Below the pieces are notes generated by a model, which saw only the letters and a program-made list of their open reading frames with translations, made no database searches and was not told the DNA's origin. The translations under genes and the position numbers were made by a program. DNA of 64,000 nucleotides from NCBI GenBank assembly GCA_025618425.1, contig CM046851.1, forward strand, positions 5,952,561 to 6,016,560. Direction: 5' to 3'. Numbering within the stretch: the first letter of the stretch is position 1; every line of letters starts with the position of its first letter. Origin of the DNA: Heliocidaris tuberculata (taxonomy: Eukaryota > Echinodermata > Echinoidea > Camarodonta > Echinometridae). Below, piece by piece: positions 1 to 12,960 of this stretch.

Positions 1-104
1 ACTTAATGAGACATGAATGATACAGATCTGGAAAACCGGCATTACAGAGTAAAGTAAGAATGTCCTAAATCTGTGGAACGTATCCAATTCATTTAGGAAG
101 AGTG

Positions 105-225
105 ATGATGTCTCATTGATAGAAAGTGGTCACGTAACCCATTAACCCGGTACTCTGAGTTTCGAAACCAAGTTGATGCAACGGTGTCCTTTGATAAGAT
201 ATTAATTTCCCCTCGAATTCAACTT
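105..225 (+). repeat. Degenerate tRNA-derived SINE fragment
   Basis: This stretch aligns by eye to the better copy at 6008-6240. Both share a stretch like AAGTGGTCnCGTAAC, then a B-box-like TTTCGAAACC, then CCTTTGATA. The A-box part (near 107-125) is strongly degraded. It looks like an old, truncated SINE copy; the 3' tail is not clear. Confidence 0.45.
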
Positions 226-1471
226 AACTCTTTATCTGCCACTCAGATAGCATACATGTGCCACAGTATATTTCCCCAAGGGTAGTCTTTTCAAATGTAT
301 GCAGGCTAAACAAAAGATTAAAAAAACACACAAAAAAACAACAACTAAAAGCATCATTAAAAATACTCTTTCAATCATTATGAAGCATTTTATTTCAAAA
401 GAAAATGTAACTAAATTGTGCTTAAAATCTCATATATTAAGGAGAATTTTTTTCATAATTTCAAAGCCTACCGCACATACTATACGATCGGTCTGCGATC
501 CGATTTCGGGGGAAAAATATTACAGCATTTGATATAAACATTTAAACATATAAAATATTTTTGACTGAGATTCTAAGTAGTTATATAGATAGTAAAAAAA
601 AAAAAATAAAAAAAAAAAAAAAAACGGCGTAAGTGGGAGCTCTCTAGTCGGAGGAAAGGCCAAATCGACTCCGAGTCGTAGTGACGTCGGATCAGTCCTT
701 CTATTTCTACGATTTGAAACTGATTTTGCCCTTATTCCAGGGTATAAGGCTGGCAGCGCACCCCAACCCTATTATGTTAAGTATTGATATTATTGTTCAG
801 AGCCTGATTTAGGTAGATTTTATTTGTCAAAATGCCCATATTTAATGCTATTACAATTTATTTTTAAAAATCGGAAGGCAGTCAATCGTATAATGTTCGG
901 TGGGGTTAAGTAGATGTTTGAAGCAAACCGTCAAAAAGGTAAACAGAACTAGTATTGGGCCACGTGTAAAGGCCAACAGAGCGAATCTGAACCCTGTCTT
1001 ATAGTATGCATGGAAATTAAATTTAAAAATATGTTCGAATGTACCATTCAATAGTTTATGAATGAATTATAAATAATTAACCTGTCCAAACACTTTTAAA
1101 CACGACGCAACGAGGCAAAGTATTTTGCCCCCTCGCAAATATCAATGAGTCATTGCATACTGTTGTTAATGACACTACTGCAGCCCCAGGAAAATTTTCA
1201 AATTTCCTATTTTCGGGTAACAGTCATCTCATATTCGGGCACCGAATATGTGATTTCAGTGTACACTTTCACTACAAAAAAAGTGTCAACATTTTGGCTC
1301 GTTTGCTTCGCTCGCTCGCAAAGAGAAATAGAAACTGGAAAGTTGATGTTCGGGCAGAAGGTGTCAGCAAGTACCCTATGATGACTTGCAAGTTATAAGT
1401 AGATGGGTGAAAGGAACATCAGACGTCCTACCCATCCCATCCTTTCTGACTCATATAGGACCTGTAAAAGG
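226..1471. other. Non-coding stretch, no gene seen
   Basis: Short A-rich runs (about 594-625) and no supportable reading frame. A GCTTCGCTCGCTCGC motif at 1305-1319 recurs inside the hAT-like element near 18841-18865. Confidence 0.5.
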
Positions 1472-1670
1472 TTCTTCTTCTTCTTCTTCTTCTTCTTCTT
1501 CTTCTTCTTCTTCTTCTTCTTCTTCTTCTTCTTCTTCTTCTTCTTCTTCTTCTTCTTCTTCTTCTTCTTCTTCTTCTTCTTCTTCTTCTTCTTCTTCTTC
1601 TTCTTCTTCTTCTTCTTCTTCTTCTTCTTCTTCTTCTTCTTCTTCTTCTTCTTCTTCTTCTTCTTCTTCT
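1472..1670. repeat. (TTC)n microsatellite, about 66 units
   Basis: An uninterrupted TTC/GAA tract of about 199 bp. The long Ser/Phe/Lys/Glu homopolymer frames across it are artefacts of the repeat. Long GAA/TTC tracts are known to be able to form triplex DNA. Confidence 0.97.
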
Positions 1671-1808
1671 GGATCACACCATTGGTTCGTATGATGTCTG
1701 CCTCCCTTGTTTAAAAAATAATATAATGGGTAGAAAGATAGAAAGATAATGAGATTGTGTATGGAAAAGGGGAAAGACAGGGATGAAGAGCGGAGGAAGA
1801 CAGATGAA

Positions 1809-1845
<37 letters not shown>

Positions 1846-4201
1846 TAGAAAGAGAGAGAGAGAAAGAGAGGGCATTTAACATTTGAATAGTAATATAATA
1901 CCCAAGATATAAATCAATATGAGATACAGAGAGAAACGGATTGTAAAGATATATAGATAATAAAAAAGAAGAGACATAGAGTATAAGAGATTCAAAGAGA
2001 GAGAGAATATGGGACGCAAAATTATTCATGTAGAAAATACGAATGTGAAATTTAGAGTAGACCATACCTGCCGCCCCGAGATATATTATATATGCATATC
2101 TAAGAGTGGCGCCTTCGTTGAGATCCCCAGCACTACTTTAGAAGCATGCATCACAAAGAGGTTAATAGCCGGAGTCCACGGGTTAAGTTCTTGCTAGCAG
2201 GAAGAGTGCCATAGTCTACTTAAACTTTTCGATCGGATCGCATTACAGTGAGATTTCAGAAGAGGCCAATTTCACCTTCACTTTATCACGAAGAAGGGCT
2301 CACCTGGCGTGCGTTCAGCAGGTAAAATCATGATAGGATGTTGTTGCAAATCTACTGAGATAAATCCTAAATCTTTTGTGCGGTGTTCGTTATGCTTTCC
2401 TTGAATGTTTCTTAAGGAGGCGATGTTTAACAATAAGGAAGTAAGTATGATGACGTACATGAATTTGAATTTGGATTTTATTAAACATCACTGATTTACA
2501 TCAACATTCTGTTCATAAACATATAACAGAGTGTATCATACATATAACAAAATATGTTATATGTACATGTACTCTACTGTTTAACCCAATTTTTTTGTAT
2601 AGGTATCAACGAGTTTAAACGTTATTAAAAAGGTATTAGTTAACTTTCTGTATTGAAAATGAAAAGGGTTCCATTCTGCACCGAACATTTTCTTTTCTTT
2701 TTTTTAACCTGTTTGCAAACGGGCGAATGGACGAAAGTCACTGGGAGAGAAACAAAGAGGCAGACGAGGGACAGACAGACAGAAAAAAATACACATAAAC
2801 CTTTTTCTTTTAATCAAACATTCCGAACTTTGCCTGCTTGTGCATGTTACCTTGCTATCTGAAACAATTTGTATTTGTTCATTTATCACAAAATCGTTGA
2901 TTGAAAAGCACCTTTTCAAGGCTTTTTTACAGAACGGTGTTTGTTTAATATACAAAGTGTAAAAAAAACAAGTAATATAATCACGAAGTAAAGTTCGAGT
3001 TCTAAATGGGCTGCGAAACTTCTTCCTCTCGGTCGATCGACTTTACTTCCATTGAGTATTTGGTTGAGAAGGTCATCGTTATTCGAACACCCCGCATAAC
3101 CTCGTTTTATCTTATGGGAAATATGAGACAGACATTTCTAGACCGATCGTCTGCAATATTATATAGGCGTTGGAGCCCAGAGAGCACGCACGAGCTGCTG
3201 GTTGAGAAACCGGGTTGGCAACAAAAAGATAAAGTGAAAGAAAAAAAAAAAGAAAAAAACGAAGGGCTATGCAAACTTACAAAATTTTATTTCAAAATTG
3301 TCGTGGGATAATGCAATCTGGATTTCTTTGAAAAAATATAAAAATCCCCATCCCCCAACAAAGAAAGACAAGACAAAACGATTGGACTTAATCTTCCCTT
3401 TGGATCAGTTTGTAGTTTTATTGAAAACGCCAACGTCTTCGCAAGAACAGACAATCAAAACGAAGAATATAGCATCGGACTCAAATTCATCCCGAGGCCA
3501 TTCTACTTATTGTCACTAAGTATTTTTTCCCCGCCTGAAATAGTGTAACAAGAGAAAAAACTGACCAAATCATTATAAATCATATCGAGAATAATCGTAA
3601 ATTGTTTAATCTCTTGGCGATCATCCTCCTTTTGGTCATCATATTATGTAAACTATACAGGAACTATTGATTGATTATGGGCTGCATCGTTGGATTTATT
3701 TCTTTGAAAATGATTTCAATGTATTATCTAAAGAAAAAAAAAGCAGGATTACTTCAATATAACATTTTATAAACATGTTAAGATGGCACATGCGTTTATC
3801 ATTTACAATTAAGATGCAGCTGCGCCAAATAACAACAAAAAACACGCAACAAAATATGACCGCAGGGAATTGAATCAGCTGACATCAAAACATCGTCCCT
3901 TATGAATTTCCTTGACCATTTTGAATAGTCAAAATTTGTCAGGAACATATTTATTATTAAAATCTGAGTTGTTATGAGTTTTTTTCCTTGAATCTCACCC
4001 ACGTGCAAAAAACAATTAATTAGTTGTTCCTATCCGAGCAAACAAAGTTGTAACTGTTCCTTTTTAAAGACAATCTACTTTGATAACATTTTTTACCTCA
4101 TATCATATATCTTTATTCTTAGTTAACTCCTTTAAAAAAATAGTACATATAATTACGAATCTATTTTTCTTATGGTATGTTCCTTTTTCTAAGTCTGACA
4201 T
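1671..4201. other. Non-coding stretch with GA-rich tract
   Basis: GA-rich simple sequence lies at about 1815-1870. A short inverted repeat (ACATATAAC / GTTATATGT) lies near 2540-2565. A frame of about 100 codons begins at 3006, but it ends in a lysine-rich low-complexity run and shows no recognisable domain, so I treat it as chance. Confidence 0.5.

Positions 4202-4259
<58 letters not shown>
4202..4259. repeat. (TA)n/(TG)n dinucleotide microsatellite
   Basis: A short TA run followed by about 25 TG units. Confidence 0.95.
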
Positions 4260-4261
<2 letters not shown>

Positions 4262-4277
4262 CCCTTACATAGATACA

Positions 4278-4410
4278 CTTGTGGGGTACAGAGAACAAAA
4301 GAGCACAATGATGGCCTTTATTCCGTCATGCTTGTGGGTACAAAATACAATAGGAGAAGTGCTTGTGGGGTACAAAGTACAAAAGGAGAAAACAATACAG
4401 TTCCCCACAA
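4278..4410. repeat. Short tandem repeat, CTTGTGGGGTACAAA unit
   Basis: Copies of a motif beginning CTTGTGGG(G)TACA start at 4278, 4331 and 4362. The last two are 31 bp apart. An inverted CCCCACAAG closes the block at about 4402-4410. Confidence 0.6.
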
Positions 4411-5061
4411 GTCAATGTGTGTGAGGGTGTGTGTGTGTGTCTCTCTCTCTCTTCTCTCTCACACACACTCTTTGCCCTGTGGTTGTCTATATTTTGTCCA
4501 CTTATTCCAGTCGTACTTGCCAAACCATTAACATTAACTATATATATATATAACAAATTTGGTATAAGTAACAAAAAATATGTTGGTTTTACACTTCATA
4601 TCAAATGATTATATAATTACCATTTTGTTGAGATCATTGTGGTTTCCTTTATTAACGACCTTCTTTCAGCAATTATTGCTGAAATAAGGTAGTAAAAGAA
4701 TCACAAAATCATTAATTTCATTATGCTTGTAACTCACTGTTAATTTTATCGTCGCCCGTTAAAAAAAACAAAAAACACGCAAATAATAGGATGAAAACAG
4801 ACTTCCTTGTGAGTCGAGTGATGTAATTGGCCTAGCTGCAGAGCAGTAGACAGGTTTTTGATTATGTAAAGTGTGATTTCATTTGACATATATAGGAGGG
4901 TTAATGGACTGTAAGAATGCCGCTATTCTTTGTGTCGCCATAGGCTAGCGAGCAAACATTAACTATTGCCATGATTTTTTTCTTCTTTAAACATGAAAAT
5001 GGAATTGTCGGTACTGATCAAAAAGTTGATTTTTGCCCCATTTCCCATCCAGTCAGTCTAT

Positions 5062-5142
5062 ATTAACCTGTTGTCTACTGGAGCCGGGTGCTCCCTGTAT
5101 TAAGCCTATGAGAGTGAGAGAATGCAGTTGTCAACGGGTTAA
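5062..5142. repeat. Small inverted-repeat (MITE-like) element
   Basis: It begins TTAACCTGTTG and ends CAACGGGTTAA, forming imperfect inverted termini around about 60 bp. A piece with the same internal motif (CCCTGTATTAAGCCTATG) occurs at about 49520-49538, so it is dispersed. No coding capacity. Confidence 0.45.
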
Positions 5143-5696
5143 TAACTGCGGGGATGGACTTTATTCCCAAAGGGGATTTCCCGTCTTTTAATAATAGAGA
5201 TTTGAATATGAGTGCTGTCAGGTAATGTTCGAAGGAACTACAGGGAGATCGAATAGTTTAAACCCCGTCACATCGAGGCAACCGACAACAGACGGAACAA
5301 AACACTACATTTTACCGAATAAATGGACGGATAGGAATCGGTTTGGAGTCGGGTTGGCGGTAGGACTGAGGTGTAATGGTAAGAGCTAAAAGAAATTCGA
5401 CAAATGAGTGAAAGTAGAAGAAGGTATGGAGGGATAAATACTTGTATCCAAAGTTTATCTGAGTGGGGTTCGGTCTAATGGAAATCTGTCCATTTTTCTT
5501 TCTTCTTTTCTTCATCTTCTTGTCTGCTTCCCTTCATTATTTTCTTCACCAATTTTTATTCCTCCCCTCCTTTACTTAATCATGTTAATTTTTCTTTTAA
5601 GTTACTCTTCTTCTGATCAAATCCCAGCTGGCAAGTCCGTTAGCAGATAATAGGTCTTTAGTTCAGTCTGACAGTGCACCAGTCCTCCATGTCATA

Positions 5697-5697
<1 letters not shown>
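5143..5697. other. Non-coding stretch, nothing recognised
   Basis: Pyrimidine-rich sequence near 5500-5600. No reading frame or repeat that I can support. Confidence 0.4.
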
Positions 5698-5748
<51 letters not shown>

Positions 5749-5784
5749 TAAATAATGATGATGATGATGATGACGATGATAATG

Positions 5785-5826
<42 letters not shown>

Positions 5827-5880
5827 GTAACAATAAAAGAAATAATAATAATAATATTGATAATGATAATAAAACAATAA
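5698..5880. repeat. Compound (TA)n, (GAT)n, (AAT)n microsatellite
   Basis: A TA tract to about 5745 is followed by GAT and then AAT triplets with interruptions. Confidence 0.93.
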
Positions 5881-5930
5881 ATCTAACAATATTTCAACAA
5901 TAGAAACGTTGCGGGATGGGTGATGGGGCA

Positions 5931-5985
5931 GGGGCGGATCCAGGATTTTGTAAAAGAGGGGGCACGGGCCGGTTTTCCCCCTATG
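5931..5985. mobile_element. Terminal fragment of hAT-like MITE
   Basis: It begins CAGGGGCGGATCCAGGATTT and continues into a G-rich stretch. The reverse complements of the right ends of the elements at 61641-61954 and 62082-62346 start the same way. Only one terminus is recognisable here; the SINE at 6008 follows closely. Confidence 0.55.
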
Positions 5986-6007
5986 TAGATCCCCCATCAG
6001 ATGGGGG

Positions 6008-6240
6008 ATGGGGAAAATGGGGTGCGATGGCTCAGTGGTGGAGAAGTGGTCTCGTAACTGGTTCCTGGTTCGAAACCCAGTGGATGAGCTAGTGCCCTTT
6101 GATAGCCTAATGGCATTAGTCGCCATTACCAAGTCCCTCTGGGAGGACCTACATTCGTCAGTTCCCTGGTTGTTTATTTACAAGCAGATGACGCTTTCTG
6201 TGCAGTCAAATATTAAAAATAAACCATCATCATCAACCAT
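6008..6240 (+). repeat. tRNA-derived SINE (best copy in window)
   Basis: The head resembles a tRNA gene with an internal Pol III promoter: A box GATGGCTCAGTGGTGG at about 6024-6039 and B box GGTTCGAAACCC at about 6067-6078. A tRNA-unrelated body follows, with CCCTTTGATAGCC and later CCCTGGTTGTTTATTTACAA. The 3' end is a short (ATC)n tail around 6224-6240. A reverse-strand copy at 42950-43146 matches head, body and tail, which shows it is a dispersed family. The host tRNA cannot be assigned with certainty. Confidence 0.7.
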
Positions 6241-6382
6241 CATCATCGTAATCAAAACTATCTGACGACAGATTATTGTTGAATGGTCGATTTATATAGT
6301 CGAATTATATATTTTAAACCTGGACTAGACTCTTTATTTAAATTGAAACTCGAAGGTTTTTTTTTTGTTGTTTGTTTGTTCT

Positions 6383-6424
6383 TGTTTTTGTTTTTGTTTT
6401 TGTTTTTGTTTTTGTTTTGTTTGT
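6383..6424. repeat. (TTTTTG)n hexanucleotide repeat
   Basis: About six near-perfect TTTTTG units in a T-rich tract. Confidence 0.9.
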
Positions 6425-8659
6425 TTTTTCCCTCCAGCTCCTGTAATATAAAACCTCCATGCAGCAACCGTAAGACGACCAATGCTATAGGGATTACATC
6501 ATGTTTCTACTGACACCAACGTTGTAGATTTTGTATGTACTGTAGAAATGTTCTGGGGGAAAAAGGAAGATAATTGAGGAAACCTTACCTTGCTTGAGGA
6601 GACTGCTACTAACTGGATGCGCACCAATTCCGCCATTCATCTGCTCCTAATCTAGATCACCTTATACACATGCGATCAAGCGAAGCATTGAACCCCACGT
6701 GTTTCTGCTTACCATCTTACCCGGCGATCGACTTCTCGAGTTGGAAAAGGAGCTAAAAATCGACAGACTTCCGCTGTTTGATGATTAAACGGCTTATACT
6801 TCGAAATAAATGTTACTTGGTGGTAAGATTTTTTTTTTCTCCCTCTCTCCTTTCACCGTCGAAGCTCATGGAAAACTGTCGTGAGCACGCGACAGACGTA
6901 CTGCATACTGCGCCTAAACTCGATTAGCTCGAGATGTAATTCGTTTCGTCCCTGTCTGTCTCTTTGTATATCTCTGTTTGTATGTAAGGTTTATGTCTTC
7001 ACCTGTTTTTCTCTGTCTCCCATCTCCTGTTTAGTGAACAAAATATGTATTTAACATGTTTAATGTGACTGAGTTATCTGTTACTTGACTTATGTAAGGT
7101 ATGTTTAAGTTATGCCCTCTTTACTTTATGACCCGTTTTCTGTATGCGATACGTGCTCTTTCTTTATACCTTTATACAAGGTTACTGATAAACACACGAT
7201 GCAAGAATAAACTGATGAATTATTACCTCCTCCCCTCTCTCTCTCTGTCTCTCTGTCTCTTTTTCAATCACCTTCTTTATCTAACGGTGACATCTCTCAA
7301 CCCCCACCCCCACTCTCCCTTTCTTGTATTTTGCCAACTCTTGGCCCCCATCTTATCATTCTCTCTGGAACCCCCACCCCCACCCCACCCCAACCCCGTT
7401 CCCCCTCTTTTTTAAATCTAAAATTCTATTAATCTCAGTCATCTCTCTCTCTTTCTCTCTCTCTCTCCCTCTCTTTCCCCTTAAATCATTCTCTCACGCG
7501 ACCTCAGAGCCCCGAACATGTGACAGCAATGGCCAGGTGGTGATTTCAACTTGAATTAAGAGCGAGTTCACTCGCCACAGACACTGTTGGCCCAATTCAA
7601 ACCCATGCTTGAAACAAATAACGCGGTTTCTCAGAAAACATTTCTTTCTACATCTTTTCTCCAATATGCCTTTACATGTAATGTTTACTAATTTGCTTTT
7701 CCTACCGTTTGATGAGATACCGCATGGTCGCTGGGTTTCAGTGATTCTTGATTCTTCATCAATGATTCATGCCATTATCATGATTAGTACGAACTCTGTA
7801 CCTACTCCTTTGGGATTTCAGTTTACTTTGTTGCTCTTTCCAAATACATGTAAAGAGCAAATACATGTTGTTGTTTTTTTATGTGTTTGTGTGTGTGTTC
7901 CTTTTCGCAGAAAACTCAATAAATACCCTGTAAACTCAAGTAAACAGTCATCTAAGTGTACATCGTAAATACTTTCTCTCCCAAAAGGTCTTTTGTTTTG
8001 TTTTTGGTTTGACATTCTTTCCGGAATCTAATCAATTCATTGGGATAAAGTACGGTAATACACTGTATCACTAAAGCCTAGGTTACACTAGGGGGATGAC
8101 GGGTTGCCGACCATCACAACCGGAAAAAAAAAGCTGCAAAAAGAAACTGTCGACAGGAACCCCGAAATTTGAAACATTCTTTTACTCGGCGACTTGTCGC
8201 CTATAGGTTGCACATAGGGTGACCAATCGGTTACAGACCGGTAGTCTACCTTTATACGACAGCTTAAAGATCAGGAGGACCTTCTGCCGACCAGTTTTGA
8301 TCAGAAAATGTTATCGAAAACCTTTCATTGGTTAGTGACAAGTTGTTAACTAACGGACACCCTCTCAAGACTGCATTGTATAATAATGGAATCAGCAGCT
8401 CAATGGGGAAGTAATGCTTTCATAAAAACCTTCTATGATCACAGACTGACTGTCGTTGGTTGGCGATTGACCGCTGCTATAGTGAGACTCAGGTTTTGGC
8501 CGCTTGAATATTGAATGTCATGAGCATAAGGTTTTTCATTTATTCCCACTTCATATGATATGAATACATGTGAACACTGCTTAAAGGCAGTGAATACTAT
8601 ATCTGACTAACCACACTCAACACTACACGAAATAATCGAATTTCTCACAATTTTCTATT
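6425..8659. other. Non-coding stretch with CT-rich tracts
   Basis: CT-rich and CCCCAC-rich simple sequence lies at 7220-7480. Frames here are low-complexity Leu/Ser/Pro and are not credible genes. Near 8078-8240 there are AGGTTACACTAGGGGGAT and TAGGTTGCACATAGGG, possibly part of a dispersed repeat, but I cannot define its ends. Confidence 0.45.
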
Positions 8660-8736
8660 TTTCTTTTACTTGTTATTTTAATCAGATTCAGATTCAGATT
8701 CAGATTCAGATATTTTATTGTCCAGTTGTAGATAAA
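8660..8736 (-). repeat. Possible LINE 3' end with (TGAATC)n tail
   Basis: Read on the - strand, an AATAAAATATC motif (polyadenylation-signal-like) is followed by about five TGAATC units. This layout is like the simple-repeat tails of CR1-type LINEs. No coding part remains because the inverted-repeat element at 8743 sits directly against it. Confidence 0.35.
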
Positions 8737-8742
8737 CAAATG

Positions 8743-9403
8743 TGACCCTCCACCACAAAACGACCAATAAGTCGCAATGGAAGTTTTATAGTAAACAGCT
8801 GAAAAAGGTGGTTTGGGGTAGAAATTTTGATTTTAAGTTTTTTGTATTTTCTGAAAGTTCATTTATCAATCTACCATCTGACAAAATTTCAGGTTAAAAT
8901 ATCTTGTTAAAATATGTTTTTACTCTAACTAAAAATGACCATGTTTTCCTGGACATTCAAACTTTCTGTGTCAACTTGCTGGGATTGTACTTCACATCGC
9001 TTTTCTGATATAGCTTAAGAACTATGCGCTGTCTGATATTCACATTCTAAAGAAACAAAGAAATATATCTATTCTGAAGGTATGGAAAGTTTCAACCCAA
9101 TCCAATTAGTACTTCACAGTGTATGCTAGAGAGTTTTGACTCAACCTTTTGTGTGACAAACAATAGGACACAGATTAGGCGCTCTTAAATAGTCATTCTT
9201 CTTTAGAAGCCGTTTTCTCTATTATTTTGGTCATTAGCCTGTCTGACACGTTGGCATTCTTATTGTAATTTACAATGGTTTGCTTAGTCCAAACAAGACA
9301 AGTTATATATCATTTTAAAGCTTAGAATCTAAGCTTTCAAACTGTGTTGAAATTTTAAAAACCCAAATTTCCGACTTATTGGTCGTTTTGTGGTGGAGGG
9401 TCA
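8743..9403. mobile_element. Non-autonomous DNA transposon, ~33-bp TIRs
   Basis: The left end begins TGACCCTCCACCACAAAACG and runs to about 8775. Its perfect reverse complement is at about 9372-9403. Both sides are flanked by CAAATG (8737-8742 and 9404-9409), a plausible 6-bp target duplication. An alternative reading is a TIR starting one base earlier with AAAT as the duplication. The 661-bp body has no open frame of note, so it would depend on a transposase supplied elsewhere. The superfamily cannot be assigned from this alone. Confidence 0.75.
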
Positions 9404-10005
9404 CAAATGGAAATTCACATTGTTCACATTATAGAAGGAGTACATAAAAGTTGGCAAAAATAAACAAACTACTTAATACAGAAAAGCAAGAAACAAAAAG
9501 AATGGTGTACCTTCAAAAATGTTGGGTAAACGATTAAGACATTCAAGAATTATTTGAATTTCACTTTAACTGTTATTTTATAGATGACTGTTATTGTATG
9601 CTAGAATTGCGGTTGAAACAAAATAATTCATGAACTGTGAGGTTCGACAGGGCAAAGACATGTTTCTGTTTTTGTTTTTGAGGATACCATGCCATATGAT
9701 TAAAATGTTGGATGTTAATAATCATTTTATCCCCATCGAAATATCATTTTACATAACTTGATACATTGTGTGTTGGAATATCTAAGAAGAGAACACATCC
9801 ATTCTGTTAAATATGTTGTTAAATGAAATGTGAAGTACTTGTAGGCCAATTGAATGATGTTATAAAATCATCATTGGAAAGATACTTGATAATGGTATCT
9901 GAATAACAAAATACGTATAGCAGTCCTTGGATTTCAACCAAGCTTTTGTTGCCACATGTTTGTGTAGTCTCATGTGCCCATACTCGAGTGCTTTTTATAC
10001 ATACA
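9404..10005. other. Non-coding stretch, nothing recognised
   Basis: AT-rich sequence without a supportable frame or repeat. Confidence 0.4.
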
Positions 10006-10779
<774 letters not shown>

Positions 10780-11363
10780 AGGGCAATCCAACCTTGGTAA
10801 TAAGATGATTTGTGTGAAAGCAGAAAAATAAGAAAAACAGGATGGTGAAAGTTTGAAAGAAATCGGACAAAGAATAAGAAAGTTATGGATGTTTGAAAAA
10901 TGAGATCACTACATCTATGCGAATCTCAAATTGGCAATTTGGTGAGTCGATTGTGACATTTTTGTGGACAACTCTCCCATTTGTCATACACAAAAATATC
11001 ATTAATTTGCGGTTTTCTTCGAGGCGCTTTTTCCGTCGGGGCAGTACTCAAAATATATTGGAGACAGCATATTGTTATAGGTCCTCATGAAAGAAAAAAA
11101 TCCTACTGAGTAATACATTTTGAAAAAAGTGACATTTTAGTCATTTTGTGTGTTGGAGCGAATGGGGGAGTTGTCCACAGCTACATCACAGTGACATTAC
11201 CTATTTGGCCAATTTGAAATTCCCATATGTATAGTGATTACAACTTTCAAAAAATTATAACTTTCTTATTGCTTGTCCGATTTCGTTCAAACTTTCACAA
11301 ATCTGCTTCTCTGATTTTTCCTCTTTCTTTCAAAGCAACTTGCTAATAAGGTTGGATTTCCCT
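10780..11363. mobile_element. TTAA-flanked foldback (MITE-like) element
   Basis: The ends are AGGGCAATCCAACCTT and the complement of AGGGAAATCCAACCTT. Both are flanked by TTAA (10776-10779 and 11364-11367). Inverted similarity extends about 200 bp inward: GTGAAAGTTTGAA, GAAATCGGACAA and AATAAGAAAGTTAT occur on both arms. TTAA duplications are typical of piggyBac and Kolobok superfamilies. No transposase is encoded. A related left end begins at 63952 and a half copy lies at 54118-54230. Confidence 0.75.
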
Positions 11364-12359
11364 TTAATTATACTACTGGTCCAAATGTTATGTTATTTCA
11401 CAATAATTGTATTGCAGAACCATTGTGTAAAAGTTAAACATATATATCGATTTCTTCCTTAGAAAATATTTAATGTTTATTCTTCAATATTTTAATATAA
11501 TTGTCACAGTGGAATTGAAATTGTATTTACTATTTGCTTTTTGTGCCATTGGTAGTGAATGGTGGTTAATAGTGAAATAAGAATGCTGTTTGATTTTCCA
11601 GTGTGAAAGTACCATTGTCTATGGTGTGAGTTATAAAGTTTAAGTATAGTATGTGGAAGTGGCTTTGTCTATATAGTGTATTTAATGCTGGAGCTAATTG
11701 AAATGCATGCCTCATTTTATACGGAGACGAACTAGAGGTTTCGGCGACACCAGATTCCATTGACTGATAGATTGACAAATTTCAAATTTTAAAAAGGGAG
11801 GACAGCTCTGGGGAACTTTGATTTAAGCTACGCAACCATTATTCTTTCATTTTCATTTTTCACAATTATATATGTATGCACATATATCTTTCTCTCCGCT
11901 ATACATTTAATAAAGGGCAATACTATAGTGTATTCTACAAGTTCATGTTGACATTAAAAGTGCCTATTATTTATTAATGTGGCTATCTGCTGTTGGCACG
12001 CCTAATGACTCGGTGAAATAAGCATTGATCTGAGAGCCAGGATTGTAGAAACAAAGTATATAAATACAGAAATGATATCCCCCTCTTGTATAACAGCATG
12101 CATGACTAACAGTTCCGTACGCTTCCAAATGTAATACCCCGGTCTTAGCTGCGGTATTTATTACCAGGGTACAATACATTTTAAGAAATACATCCTTCCA
12201 GGTTCCCATTTGCTACACATGGGTCGAGAGTGGAAACTTCAAAGTGATATGTTTGCAATGATCATTTTCTGGGCTTGAACCCATGATTTTTGCATCCGAA
12301 GTCCAGAGTATTAACGTCTCGACTATAATATAATCATGGCAACAATAATAATATCAAAA
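11364..12359. other. Non-coding stretch, nothing recognised
   Basis: AT-rich. Short frames on the - strand (for example 11566-11778 and 11967-12209) show no domain or splice context that I can support. Confidence 0.4.
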
Positions 12360-12713
<354 letters not shown>

Positions 12714-12769
12714 ATGATAATGATAATAATAATAATACAAGAATGATATTGATAATAATAACAGTAAGG

Positions 12770-12960
12770 ATATCTAGATTTATATAGCGCCTAATGCTTC
12801 ACCGATGTCTTTTAGCGCTTTACAGATATTACCCCTGGGGTAATATCTGTAAAGCGCTCGGACTGGGCCAGTCATCAGCCCGCACACAGTGTATTTAGCT
12901 TTCCTACACCTTGGAAGCATTACAGCCAGGCGCCTTTTTTACAATGCTAAATAAACCACT
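12770..12960. repeat. Dispersed repeat with long perfect hairpin
   Basis: It begins near TTTATATAGCGCCTAATGC. It contains two perfect 22-bp inverted arms around a single T (12814-12858, arms starting AGCGCTTTACAG). The layout suggests a short interspersed or MITE-like element; the ends are not certain. Confidence 0.55.

Noticed and set aside
1386..1714. Long Ser-, Phe-, Lys- and Glu-rich frames over the TTC tract
   Set aside because: They are translations of a pure (TTC)n microsatellite in different frames, not genes; the same applies to frames over 12548-12713, 20497-20594, 31538-31970 and 48800-48975.
3006..3311. 101-codon + strand frame
   Set aside because: No domain, no splice signals noted, and a lysine-rich low-complexity end; most likely chance.
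6024..6095. A functional tRNA gene
   Set aside because: A and B boxes are present but the segment cannot be folded by eye into a full cloverleaf, and it continues into a SINE body with tail, so it is a tRNA-derived SINE.
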